The position numbers and the translations under genes were made by a program. Below the pieces are notes generated by a model. The model had not been told where the DNA came from and did no database searches. It saw nothing but the letters and a program-made list of their open reading frames with translations. 64,000 nt of DNA. Source: Neopusillimonas aromaticivorans. Its GTDB lineage: Bacteria; Pseudomonadota; Gammaproteobacteria; Burkholderiales; Burkholderiaceae_B. Below are positions 52,927 through 61,716 of the stretch, piece after piece. Position 1 is the stretch's first letter, and every line of letters starts with the position of its first letter. The stretch lies in NCBI RefSeq assembly GCF_030344915.1, contig NZ_CP128233.1:620001-684000 (forward strand), given 5' to 3'.

Positions 52927-53939
52927 TTAAGCATTTTTGGGTCGCCAGGCGTTGACAAGAGCAACGAGCGACAGCATTACAGGCACCTCGACAAGTACAC
53001 CCACCACCGTCGCCAGAGCCGCACCTGAGTTCAGCCCGAACAATGAAATAGCCACCGCAACAGCCAACTCAAAAAAGTTTGACGTTCCGATCAAACAGGC
53101 AGGCCCTGCCACATCGTGTTCGAGTTTGAGCAACCTGGCCCCCACCAACCAATGATGAAAATGCCATATGACTGCAAGACCAGCGGTACTGCTATCAGAC
53201 CGATCACGCCGGGTTGCTCGACGATCGTATTGGCCTGGAAACCAAACAAAAGCACGACCGTGGCAATCAGACCCACGATGGACCAAGGCTTCAGTGCCGC
53301 AACATAGGATGACAACGCCTGTTGAGAACGCCTGAGCAACACATGGCGCGTCAGGACACCCGCCATCAGTGGCAAAACCACATAGAGCACCGTGGACAGC
53401 AACAAGGTTTCCCACGGCACGGTGACATCAGTGACACCAAGCAGGAAAGCCGCGATGGGTGCAAAAGCAAACACCATGATGAGGTCGTTCACTGAAACCT
53501 GAACCAGGGTGTAGTTGGCATCACCCTTGACCAGTTGGCTCCAGACAAACACCATCGCAGTACAAGGGGCAACGCCAAGCAAGATCATGCCTGCAATATA
53601 TTCACTGGCCGACTGGGGGTCTACCCAAGGTGCAAACAAGTACTGGAAAAACAGCACTCCCAGCGCCGCCATGGTGAAGGGCTTGATCAGCCAGTTCACG
53701 ACCAGCGTGAGCAACAGGCCTTGCGGGCGCTTGCCAACGTCTTTCACCGCATGCCAATCAATCTGGATCATCATCGGGTAGATCATCACCCAGATGAAGA
53801 CGGCAACCACCAGGTTGACTTGAGCGTACTCAAGCCTGGCAACCACTTCAAACAGACCAGGCTGCCACAGCCCCAGAACTACGCCGGCCCCAATACCCAG
53901 AGCAACCCAAATCGTCAAAAAACGTTCAAACAATCCCAC
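52927..53939 (-). CDS. acr3: Acr3 arsenite efflux permease (one frameshift)
   Basis: Ten-helix antiporter that exports As(III). The essential cysteine lies in LLGVAPCTAMVFVWS near residue 128; QIDWHAVKDVGKRPQGL and the late GPACLIGTSNFFELAVAVAI are diagnostic. One base missing in the run 53139-53143 hides the C-terminus; repaired, WWGARLLKLEHDVAGPACL follows and the protein has 337 residues. 26 bp before arsH. Confidence 0.95.
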
Positions 53940-53976
53940 AACCTTATCTCCATTTAACCCTATCTGAAACGACCAA

Positions 53977-54002
53977 AGCCAAGCCTTTTGCAGGGCTTGG
54001 CT
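53977..54002 (-). terminator. Perfect hairpin between arsC and acr3
   Basis: AGCCAAGCC (53977-53985) and GGCTTGGCT (53994-54002) form a 9-bp perfect stem with an 8-nt loop inside the operon. The minus strand has only TTTGG after it. It could attenuate or protect the transcript segment ahead of acr3. Confidence 0.4.
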
Positions 54003-54023
54003 CTTCCAGCAGAAAACCAGATA

Positions 54024-54524
54024 TCAACCAGACTGCTTGGCAATGCTGTGCAACTCTTGTTGCAGCGAAAGCTTGTCTAATTTCTCAAGAGGCAAACTAA
54101 CGAGTAACCCAATACGTGTATGCAATGTTCTGAACACCGATGAAAACACCTTTTGTCGCTCTTCTTCTGTACCTTGGGCTGCCACAGGGTCTTCCACGCC
54201 CCAGTGAGCAGTCATGGGTTGCCCAGGCCATAGTGGACAGACTTCACCTGCGGCCTGATCACACACCGTCAGCACAAAATCCATCGCAGGCGCATCTGGA
54301 CGAGCAAACTCATCCCAGCTTTTGCTGCGCAACCCATCCAACGGAAAGTTATTGCGCTTAAGCAAGTCAAGTGTCAGCGGGTTGACCTCACCTGCGGGAT
54401 GACTGCCTGCGCTGTAGCCACGAAAGCGGCCTGCGCCTGCCTTATTGAGGAGTGCCTCAGCCATGATGCTTCGGGCTGAGTTCCCAGTGCATAGAAATAA
54501 AACGTTGTAGATCCGGGAGGACAT
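54024..54524 (-). CDS. arsC: Arsenate reductase ArsC (LMW-phosphatase type)
   Basis: Reduces As(V) to As(III). The 166-residue protein has the P-loop VLFLCTGNSARSIMAEALLN (C-x5-R, Cys about 12), the late catalytic aspartate region HWGVEDPVA, and the resolving cysteines in TVCDQAAGEVCPLWPG. This is the thioredoxin- or glutaredoxin-coupled low-molecular-weight-phosphatase class, not the E. coli R773 class. It feeds Acr3, encoded next. Confidence 0.94.
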   Translation of the reverse strand: MSSRIYNVLFLCTGNSARSIMAEALLNKAGAGRFRGYSAGSHPAGEVNPLTLDLLKRNNFPLDGLRSKSWDEFARPDAPAMDFVLTVCDQAAGEVCPLWPGQPMTAHWGVEDPVAAQGTEEERQKVFSSVFRTLHTRIGLLVSLPLEKLDKLSLQQELHSIAKQSG

Positions 54525-54611
54525 GTCGATTCCTTAGAGGTAGAGTACGGCAAAACAGGGGATGACCAAATAAAAATAGATTGGAGGGTACAGCTGCTCG
54601 ATGAAGGGACG

Positions 54612-54938
54612 TCAGCAATCAGTGCATGCTGGGACAGAAGTCGTAAGACATGGCTGCCCTTGACAGCACTCGGCCGTCAAAAAGCCAAGCAGCGAATCCA
54701 TTGCGGCAAACTCGGCACGGTAGATAATGTTTCGGCCATCTCGCTCGGATGTGACCAAACCGGCATGACTGAGCTCTTTCAGATGAAAGGACAACGCAGT
54801 CGAGTTAACGTCTAACTTCTCTGCCATATGGCCGGGCGTCAGACCATCTTTGCCGGCAACCACCAGCAAGCGAAACAACCTTAAACGGGTTTCCTGGGCC
54901 AACGCCGCCAGCGCTTTCACAACGGCTGATTCATTCAT
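54612..54938 (-). CDS. arsR: ArsR arsenic-responsive repressor
   Basis: 108 residues: winged helix-turn-helix (about 10-80; LAALAQETRLRLFRLLVVAG, NSTALSFHLKELSHAGLVTS) without the ELCVCDL site of E. coli ArsR. The sensor cysteines are instead C-terminal: Cys91-Cys92 and Cys97 (AECCQGQPC), like the A. ferrooxidans type, plus Cys105 and Cys108. It probably binds the palindrome ahead of gap; third gene of the operon. Confidence 0.93.
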   Translation of the reverse strand: MNESAVVKALAALAQETRLRLFRLLVVAGKDGLTPGHMAEKLDVNSTALSFHLKELSHAGLVTSERDGRNIIYRAEFAAMDSLLGFLTAECCQGQPCLTTSVPACTDC

Positions 54939-54968
54939 TGCATTTCCTTGATCATTGCTAATTGAGGC

Positions 54969-56210
54969 TTACCGCGCCACTTTAACCGGCAGAGACAAGG
55001 TAAAGGCCCAGCAAATCAACAGCATCACGGCTGAACCCAATAGGGCGTAAAGCAACCCACCCCATTGATAAAGCAGTCCGGACATCAACGTACCAATAAA
55101 CCGGCCCAAGGCATTGGCAGCGTAGTAAAAACCGACGTCTTCCGCCGCTTTCTCTGAACCCGCATAAGCCAGGACCAGATACGAATGAACCGAAGAGTTG
55201 ACCGCAAAAGCAAAGCCGAATACACCCAGACCCGCTACCACGACCCATTCCAAATGAGGCAGGTCAAAGACAACTGCGATCGCAATCGCCATAGGCACTG
55301 CCGCCAATAGCGCTGACCACAACCGTGCGGCCGGCACTTCGCTGCTCAATCCATCAACGCTGCGTTTGACGATATTCGGCGCCAAGGCTTGCAGCAGGCC
55401 ATAGCCAATCGTCCAGGCTGCAAGGAAGCCACCGACCATGGTGAAGTTCCAGCCCACTGAATACAGAAAGACGGGTACACCCACGACAAACCAGACATCC
55501 CGCGCCCCGAACAGAACAACGCGTGCAGCGGCCAGCGCATTAATCCCGGCATTCTTGGCAAACAACTCTTTGGCTGATGTAGAGGCCTTGCTCTTGCCCA
55601 TCATTTTGGGCAAGAAACTGACCACCGCCAGCAAAACCACAGCCAGCAGTGCGGCCATTAACCAGAGCGACGCCTGAAAACCAAGCGTTTGCAGCAACAC
55701 CCCACCCAAAAAGAAGCCGAACCCCTTCATGGCGTTCTTGCTGCCTGTAAACCAGGCGACCCACTTGAAGAGCTGACCACTGTCTGAGGCACCTTGTTGA
55801 GCCATGGCGGCTTGCTGGGTGACCTTGATGGCCGATTTACTCGCGGTCTTGGTCAGATCTTTCGCAACGCCGCAAATACCCTGTGCCGCGACCACCCAAG
55901 CCACAGACATAGCCGCCGTCCACTCGGGATTCAACAATGACAGCACCGTAAAGCCGACAATCTGCGTCACAAGGCCAACCGTTAACATGCGGGTAATGCC
56001 AAAACGGGTTGCCAGCCAACCACCAATCAGGTTTGCCAACACGCCTGCGGCCTCATAAAGCAGAAATAAAAACGCCAGCGTGAAAGGAGAGTAGCCAAGT
56101 TGGTAAAAGTGCAGCAGCACCAGCATGCGCAGAGCGCCGTCCGTAAGGGTGAAACCCCAGTACGACGCCGTGACGATGGCGTAATTGCGAGCGGCATGTT
56201 GCATTGTCAT
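54969..56210 (-). CDS. arsJ: ArsJ, 1-arseno-3-phosphoglycerate efflux permease
   Basis: 413-residue MFS protein of the ArsJ family: NYAIVTASYWGFTLTDGALR start, GYSPFTLAFLFLLYEAAGV, and the insert VAKDLTKTASKSAIK after helix 4. ArsJ exports 1-arseno-3-phosphoglycerate made by a dedicated GAPDH; the gap gene lies 5 bp upstream, the pairing that defines this As(V) route. Intact frame. Confidence 0.94.
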   Translation of the reverse strand: MTMQHAARNYAIVTASYWGFTLTDGALRMLVLLHFYQLGYSPFTLAFLFLLYEAAGVLANLIGGWLATRFGITRMLTVGLVTQIVGFTVLSLLNPEWTAAMSVAWVVAAQGICGVAKDLTKTASKSAIKVTQQAAMAQQGASDSGQLFKWVAWFTGSKNAMKGFGFFLGGVLLQTLGFQASLWLMAALLAVVLLAVVSFLPKMMGKSKASTSAKELFAKNAGINALAAARVVLFGARDVWFVVGVPVFLYSVGWNFTMVGGFLAAWTIGYGLLQALAPNIVKRSVDGLSSEVPAARLWSALLAAVPMAIAIAVVFDLPHLEWVVVAGLGVFGFAFAVNSSVHSYLVLAYAGSEKAAEDVGFYYAANALGRFIGTLMSGLLYQWGGLLYALLGSAVMLLICWAFTLSLPVKVAR

Positions 56211-56215
56211 AGGTC

Positions 56216-57258
56216 TCAGAGCCCCTGCGCTTCAATGTGTTTGGCCAAGTCGACCATCCGGCAGGCGTAACCCATTTCGTTGTCATACCACGCGTAGACC
56301 TTAAGCAGGGTGCCATCCGTCACCATGGTGGAAGGACCATCAACAATGGAACTACGCGTATCGCGGGCGTAGTCCGCACTCACCAAGGAAGCTCTTCGTA
56401 ACCCAAAATACCTGCCAAAGGACCTTGTGCAGCGGCTTTAAACAGCGAGTTAACTTCCTGGGCAGTCGTCTCGCGCCGAAGCTCGAACACGCAATCGGTC
56501 AGCGAAGCATTCAACACGGGCGCCCGTACCGCATGACCATTGAGCTTGCCTTTGAGCTCCGGGTAAATGAGTGCAATGGCCGTAGCGCTACCCGTTGTCG
56601 TCGGTGCAAGACTCAACATCGCGCTGCGTGCGCGACGCAAGTCTTTATGAGGAGCATCAACCATCAGATTGGTGTTGGTCGGGTCGTGAATCGTGGTGAT
56701 CTGACCATGCCGAATACCAAGGTTTTCATGGACGACCTTGACCACAGGCGCAAGGCAGTTCGTCGTACAGCTGGCGGCAGTAACGATGCGATCTTTGGAG
56801 GGGTCATACAAATGTTCGTTGACCCCAACCACCACATTGAGCACACCACCGGTTTTGACAGGAGCAGCGACGATGACGCGCTTGGCACCACGATCGAGGT
56901 GGCCTTGAATGGCTTCAGGACTCAGGAATTTTCCAGTGCACTCCAGCACCACGTCGACCCCCAGGTCGCCCCAAGGAATATCGGCCGGATTGGCATGCGC
57001 ACTGAAGGCCATCCGCTTTCCGTCGATGTGAATTGCATCTTCACCCTCAGCAGTGATTTCAGCGCGCCATCGCCCTTGCACCGAGTCAAAGGAGAGCAGA
57101 TGAGCTGTACCCGCTGCGCCGCCCTTGAGTTCATTCACAGCCACCACATCAAGCCGATTCTCAGCCCGAGGATCATCGCCTTGACGTTCGGCCGCACCCA
57201 TTGCCGAGCGCAGCGCCAGCCGGCCAATGCGGCCCATGCCATTGATACCTACTTTCAT
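56216..57258 (-). CDS. Ars-operon glyceraldehyde-3-phosphate dehydrogenase (one frameshift)
   Basis: GAPDH that, with arsenate in place of phosphate, makes 1-arseno-3-phosphoglycerate for ArsJ. NAD site VGINGMGRIGRLALR; catalytic cysteine in AASCTTNCLAPV (about 158); DPTNTNLMVDAPHKDLRRAR. One base missing near 56383-56388 cuts the end; repaired, it continues through YDNEMGYACRMVDLAKH, 347 residues. It is more divergent than a central-metabolism GAPDH would be, and its place with arsJ argues for the arsenic role. First gene of the operon; GAGG precedes ATG 57258. Confidence 0.9.
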
Positions 57259-57268
57259 GTCAACCTCT

Positions 57269-57308
57269 ATTATTTGATAGTTCAATATATATTGAACTAT
57301 CAAATAAT
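57269..57308 (-). promoter_or_regulatory. 40-bp perfect palindrome, likely ArsR operator
   Basis: ATTATTTGATAGTTCAATA (57269-57287) is followed by TA and its exact reverse complement (57290-57308). It ends 10 bp before gap ATG 57258 and overlaps nothing else. ArsR-family operators are AT-rich inverted repeats, so this is the best candidate site. Possible upstream promoter on the minus strand: TTCACT, 16 bp, TACAAT. A 19-bp arm is far longer than one ArsR dimer needs. Confidence 0.75.
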
Positions 57309-57503
57309 TGTATGAACTTTATATGACAAGTGAAGACTGGCTGTTAATCAGCACCAGATAGCGGAAAAATTTTGACTCAAATGTACAGGTGGGCAACCGC
57401 CCATGGCCAGTCAATTCCAGAGTTGCAAACTGAGTGAACAAATTTGCAAACTCAATGGACGTCGACAACAACCGCGAAAATGTAACAAAACGCACCCTAC
57501 CCC

Positions 57504-57531
57504 TTGAAGTCCTGGACTTCATCCTTATAAT
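57504..57531 (+). promoter_or_regulatory. Sigma-70 promoter of groESL
   Basis: -35 TTGAAG (57504-57509), 16-bp spacer, -10 TATAAT (57526-57531). The last -10 base is the first base of the CIRCE element, so HrcA binding would block initiation. Confidence 0.8.
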
Positions 57532-57557
57532 TAGCACTCGATGGGGTTGAGTGCTAA
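57531..57557 (+). promoter_or_regulatory. CIRCE element (HrcA operator)
   Basis: TTAGCACTC (57531-57539), nine bases, GAGTGCTAA (57549-57557): a perfect CIRCE inverted repeat. HrcA represses groESL through it until heat shock. hrcA is not in the window. Confidence 0.97.
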
Positions 57558-57609
57558 CAACGCCCCGCTAATTGAATATAAACGTTATTTTCTGAACAGG
57601 AGTACCTTC

Positions 57610-57896
57610 ATGGCACTGCGTCCTTTGCACGATCGCGTGATCGTCAAACGTCTGGACAACGAGCGTAAAACCGCCTCGGGCATCGTTATCCCTGAAAGCG
57701 CCGCTGAAAAACCCGACCAAGGTGAAGTGATCGCTGTTGGTCCCGGCAAAAAACTGAAGACGGCAAGATTCTTCCCGTCGACGTCAAAGCTGGCGACAAA
57801 GTTCTGTTTGGTAAATATGCCGGCCAGACCGTCAAGGTTGATGGCGAAGAACTGCTCGTTATCCGCGAGGACGAAATCCTCGCCGTGATCCAGTAA
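57610..57896 (+). CDS. groS: GroES co-chaperonin (one frameshift)
   Basis: Seven-fold lid of the GroEL chaperonin. Start MALRPLHDRVIVKRLDNERK, mobile loop ERKTASGIVIP, then GEVIAVGPGKK. One A missing in the run 57748-57753; repaired, TEDGKILPVDVKAGDKVLFG follows and the protein has 95 residues. 33 bp before groL in the usual operon. Confidence 0.95.
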
Positions 57897-57929
57897 TCCG
57901 CATCAAACGAATCAAGCAAGGAATAAACC

Positions 57930-59575
57930 ATGGCAGCTAAACAAGTTCTATTTGGTGATGACGCCCGTTCACGCATTGTGCGTGGCGTAAACGTTCTGGC
58001 CAACGCCGTTAAAACAACATTGGGCCCCAAAGGCCGCAACGTTGTTCTTGAGCGCTCTTTCGGCGCCCCCACCGTTACTAAAGACGGTGTTTCCGTTGCC
58101 AAAGAAATCGAACTGAAAGACAAGTTCGAAAACATTGGCGCCCAGCTGGTTAAGGAAGTTGCCTCCAAAACTTCCGACAACGCCGGTGACGGTACAACAA
58201 CCGCAACCGTTCTGGCCCAGTCGATCGTTGAAGAAGGCATCAAGTACGTTACCGCCGGCATCAACCCGATGGACCTGAAGCGCGGTATCGACAAAGCCGT
58301 TACTGCGGCTATCGCCGAACTGCAAAAACTGTCGAAGCCCTGCACAACCAGCAAAGAAATCGCCCAGGTTGGCTCGATTTCGGCGAACAGCGACGCCTCC
58401 ATCGGCCAGATCATTGCTGACGCAATGGACAAAGTCGGTAAAGAAGGCGTTATCACGGTTGAAGACGGCAAATCGCTCGAAAACGAACTCGACGTCGTTG
58501 AAGGCATGCAGTTCGACCGTGGCTACCTGTCGCCCTATTTCATCAACACACAAGAAAAGCAAGCCGCTATTCTTGAGAACCCCTACATCCTGATTTTCGA
58601 CAAGAAAATCAGCAACATCCGTGACCTGCTGCCCGTTCTGGAACAAGTCGCAAAGTCCAGCCGTCCTCTGCTGATCATCGCTGAAGACGTCGAAGGCGAA
58701 GCGCTGGCTACCCTGGTTGTAAACAACATCCGCGGCATCCTGAAGACAACCGCTGTCAAGGCGCCTGGCTTTGGCGACCGTCGTAAAGCCATGCTGGAAG
58801 ACATCGCCATCCTGACTGGCGGTACCGTGATTTCGGAAGAAACCGGTGGTTCGCTCGAAAACGCAACGCTGGAAGATCTCGGTCAAGCCAAGCGCGTTGA
58901 AGTGGCCAAAGAAAACACCACGATCATCGACGGCGCTGGCGACAGCAAGTCAATCGAAGCACGTGTCAAGCAGATCCGTGTCCAGATCGAAGAAGCCACG
59001 TCCGACTACGACCGTGAAAAACTGCAAGAGCGCGTTGCCAAGCTGGCTGGCGGTGTTGCCGTTATCCGCGTCGGTGCGGCCACCGAAGTCGAAATGAAAG
59101 AGAAAAAGCACGCGTTGAAGACGCGCTGCACGCCACACGCGCTGCCGTTGAAGAAGGTATCGTTCCTGGCGGTGGCGTTGCACTGATCCGTGCCAAGGCT
59201 GCTGTAGCCCAGGTTAAAGGCGACAATATCGACCAAGAGGCCGGTATCAAGCTGATCCTGCGCGCTATCGAAGCCCCTCTGCGCACCATCGTTGCCAACG
59301 CTGGCGACGAGCCCAGCGTTGTCGTCAACAACGTAGCCAGCGGTTCGGGTAACTACGGTTACAACGCGGCAACTGGCGAGTACGGTGACCTGGTAGAGCA
59401 AGGCGTTCTTGATCCCACCAAGGTTACACGCACTGCACTGCAAAACGCTGCATCGGTCGCTTCGCTGCTGCTGACGACTGAAGCTGCTGTTGCAGAACTG
59501 CCTGAAGACAAGCCAGCTCCTGCAATGCCTGACATGGGCGGTATGGGCGGCATGGGTGGTATGGGCGGCTTCTAA
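57930..59575 (+). CDS. groL: GroEL chaperonin (one frameshift)
   Basis: Folds cytosolic proteins in an ATP-driven 14-mer. Start MAAKQVLFGDDARSRIVRGV; ATP site GPKGRNVVLERSFGAP and DNAGDGTTTATVLAQSI; apical domain region 190-375. One A is missing at 59103-59107; repaired, KARVEDALHATRAAVEEGIV and GGGVALIRA follow. Full length is 548 residues, identical to E. coli, with the GGMGGMGGMGG tail. Essential, so the break must be a sequence error. Confidence 0.97.
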
Positions 59576-59582
59576 TCAAGCC

Positions 59583-59618
59583 CCTGCAGTACCTGCAGTA
59601 CCTGCAGTACCTGCTGTA
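59583..59618. repeat. 9-bp tandem repeat (four copies) after groL
   Basis: CCTGCAGTA occurs three times in a row from 59583, with a fourth copy CCTGCTGTA (one mismatch). It lies between the groL stop and its terminator, outside any gene. Confidence 0.9.
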
Positions 59619-59624
59619 CTTCGC

Positions 59625-59656
59625 AAGGCCCCCGCAGAAATGCGGGGGCCTTGTTG
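59625..59656 (+). terminator. Rho-independent terminator of groESL
   Basis: AAGGCCCCCGCA / TGCGGGGGCCTT, 12-bp perfect stem with a GAAA loop, followed by GTTG; a stable GNRA-capped stem, with a weak T tract. Confidence 0.85.
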
Positions 59657-59746
59657 CATGCAAAGAAGCGGAACAGGGCCGGCCTCCTGCTCTACAATAC
59701 CCTTCTTTTGTCGGCCTGGCCGGCATCGCCAAACCACGGATTCCCC

Positions 59747-60579
59747 ATGAAATTCACCGAGAAACTCGAAGCAGCCTGGGCGCACGCCAATTCAATGCTG
59801 GTTGTGGGCCTTGACCCCGACCCCAAGCGCTTTCCTGCCGAACTCAAAGGCCACCCCGACGCCATTTTTCTGTTCTGCAAAGGCATTGTCGATGCCACAG
59901 CAGGCTTCGCGTGCGCCGTCAAACCTCAGATCGCCTACTTTGCTGCGCAACGCGCCGAAGACCAGCTTGAGGCCCTGTGCACCTATCTGCGCGAACAATA
60001 CCCCCACCTGCCTGTCATTCTTGATGCCAAACGCGGCGATATTGGTTCAACCGCTGAACAATATGCCGCTGAAGCCTTCGAACGCTATCAGGCGGATGCC
60101 GTGACCGTAAACCCTTATATGGGCTTCGACTCGGTAAAGCCTTATCTGGAATGGGAAGAAAAAGGGGTCATTGTGCTGTGCCGCACCTCGAATGAGGGGG
60201 CTCTGACCTGCAGTTTCTGGATGTCGGCCATGGCAAACCGCTGTACCTGCATGTGGCCGAACAAGTCGCCAACCGCTGGAACACCACAGGCCAGTGTGCG
60301 CTGGTTGTCGGTGCCACCTTCCCGAATGAAATTGCCAAGGTCCGGGCCTGCGTCGGTGACATGCCGCTGCTGATTCCGGGCATCGGGGCACAGGGCGGTG
60401 ACATTGTGGGCACTGTCGCTGCCGGTCAGGACAGCCAGGGGCTGGGTATGATGATCAATTCGTCACGGGCGATTTTGTATGCCAGCGGTGGCGACGACTG
60501 GCGCGAGGCAGCCGCGCTGGCCGCGATTGAAACACGCGAAGCGATCAACGCGGCAAAATCAGCTGCAGCGCGGTCGTAA
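59747..60579 (+). CDS. pyrF: Orotidine 5'-phosphate decarboxylase, type 2 (one frameshift)
   Basis: Last step of UMP synthesis. 277 residues after adding one G in the run 60196-60200. The long, type 2 form: MKFTEKLEAAWAHANSMLVV, GLDPDPKRFP (substrate), and the catalytic DAKRGDIGSTAEQYA near residue 95. After the break: SDLQFLDVGHGKPLYLHVAE and GIGAQGGDIVGT. It overlaps convergent pncC by 35 bp at the 3' ends. The preceding stem-loop ends groESL, so it has its own promoter. Confidence 0.95.
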
Positions 60580-61051
60580 GCGCGAACTGAACGGCAGCCT
60601 CGCGAATTGCGCGACGGTTGCCGTCAAATACGCGGGTAATCGCCTGGGTTGAAACCCCGCCTGCCGCCCGATGGGCAAAACCAAAACATACCATCCCGAC
60701 GGGTTTTCCTGCGCTGCCCCCACCCGGCCCTGCCACACCGGTCGTCGAGATCGCAAAATCGGCCCGCGCGACCACTGAAAGCACACCTCCGGCCATCTCC
60801 ATGGCCGTTTCCTCACTGACAGCACCGAAGCGTTCAAGCGTATCGGTAGCCACACCCAGATGGGCAGCCTTGGCATCGTTGCTGTAGGTGACGAAACCGC
60901 GATCAAACCACTGACTGGAACCTGGCACATCGGTCAGGGCTGCGGATAACAACCCACCCGTACAGGATTCGGCCGTTGCCATCATCCAGCCTCGCTGGAT
61001 CAAGGCTTCTCCCAGCTGATGGGCATGATCGTAATAGTCGGGCAAGCTCAT
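60545..61051 (-). CDS. pncC: Nicotinamide-nucleotide amidase PncC (CinA C-terminal domain)
   Basis: Deamidates NMN to nicotinate mononucleotide. 168 residues, intact: MATAESCTGGLLSAALTDVP, FDRGFVTYSNDAKAAHLGV, VSEETAMEMAGGV and TTGVAGPGGGSAGKPVGMV are CinA C-terminal motifs. Stand-alone form without the COG1058 domain. Last gene of the ribBA-ribH-nusB-thiL-pgpA-pncC unit. Confidence 0.94.
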   Translation of the reverse strand: MSLPDYYDHAHQLGEALIQRGWMMATAESCTGGLLSAALTDVPGSSQWFDRGFVTYSNDAKAAHLGVATDTLERFGAVSEETAMEMAGGVLSVVARADFAISTTGVAGPGGGSAGKPVGMVCFGFAHRAAGGVSTQAITRVFDGNRRAIREAAVQFALTTALQLILPR

Positions 61052-61125
61052 AGATTAAGTTCCTGGTGATTGGGGCATCGGTTACTCGGGCGGAAAGGTC
61101 AAGCCAGATGACCGTAACAACAAAA

Positions 61126-61686
61126 TCAGGCCAACATGTCCAGTATGCCGGCGTAAGCCAGTACTGCCAACACGCCAAGCGTATAGAGCGCGGCCAGAAG
61201 GTCATCCCACATCACGCCAAAACCATTCTTCAGACGCGCATCGAAAAAACGGATGGGTGGCGGTTTGACAATATCAAACAACCGGAACAAACCAAAGGCC
61301 AGCAACTGAACCCGGAACGCATCGGGTACACACCAAAGAACCAGCCAGATGGCCACCATTTCGTCCCAGACCATACCCCCATGATCGGGCCGGCCCAGCT
61401 CGTTGCCCACCCGTTGGCAAATCAGACAACCATACAGAAAGCACACGACCAGGGCCAGCGCCACACCCATGTCCGGCAAACGTGAAACCACCAGTACCCA
61501 GAGCGCCCAACCCAGCAGGGTACCCCAGGTACCGGGAGCCGGGCGGATCAACCCGCTGCCGAAACCAAAGGCCAGCACACGTGCAGGCGAGCGCAGCATC
61601 CAGCCAAAACCGGGCTGCACGTTCGGCTCGGCTTCAGGCCGATGCGATACGGCATGCTTGTTTTGATTCGAAGAGTTGATAGACAT
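61126..61686 (-). CDS. pgpA: Phosphatidylglycerophosphatase A
   Basis: Inner-membrane enzyme that dephosphorylates PGP to phosphatidylglycerol. 186 residues with four helices; motifs FGSGLIRPAPGTWGTLLGWA, GRPDHGGMVWDEMVAIWLVL (D-H-x-x-x-V-W-D-E) and LFRLFDIVKPPPIRFFD match the family. Start ATG 61686. 30 bp after thiL. Confidence 0.94.
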   Translation of the reverse strand: MSINSSNQNKHAVSHRPEAEPNVQPGFGWMLRSPARVLAFGFGSGLIRPAPGTWGTLLGWALWVLVVSRLPDMGVALALVVCFLYGCLICQRVGNELGRPDHGGMVWDEMVAIWLVLWCVPDAFRVQLLAFGLFRLFDIVKPPPIRFFDARLKNGFGVMWDDLLAALYTLGVLAVLAYAGILDMLA

Positions 61687-61716
61687 GACACTCCGGGATG
61701 GCGGCAACCGCCGCAC

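Noticed and set aside
56425..57315. 296-codon plus-strand frame opposite gap
   Set aside because: Antisense shadow; crosses the ars operator and lacks a ribosome-binding site.
57969..58886. 305-codon minus-strand frame opposite groL (and 273 codons at 57686-58507)
   Set aside because: Antisense shadow of a highly biased gene; no family match, no start signal.
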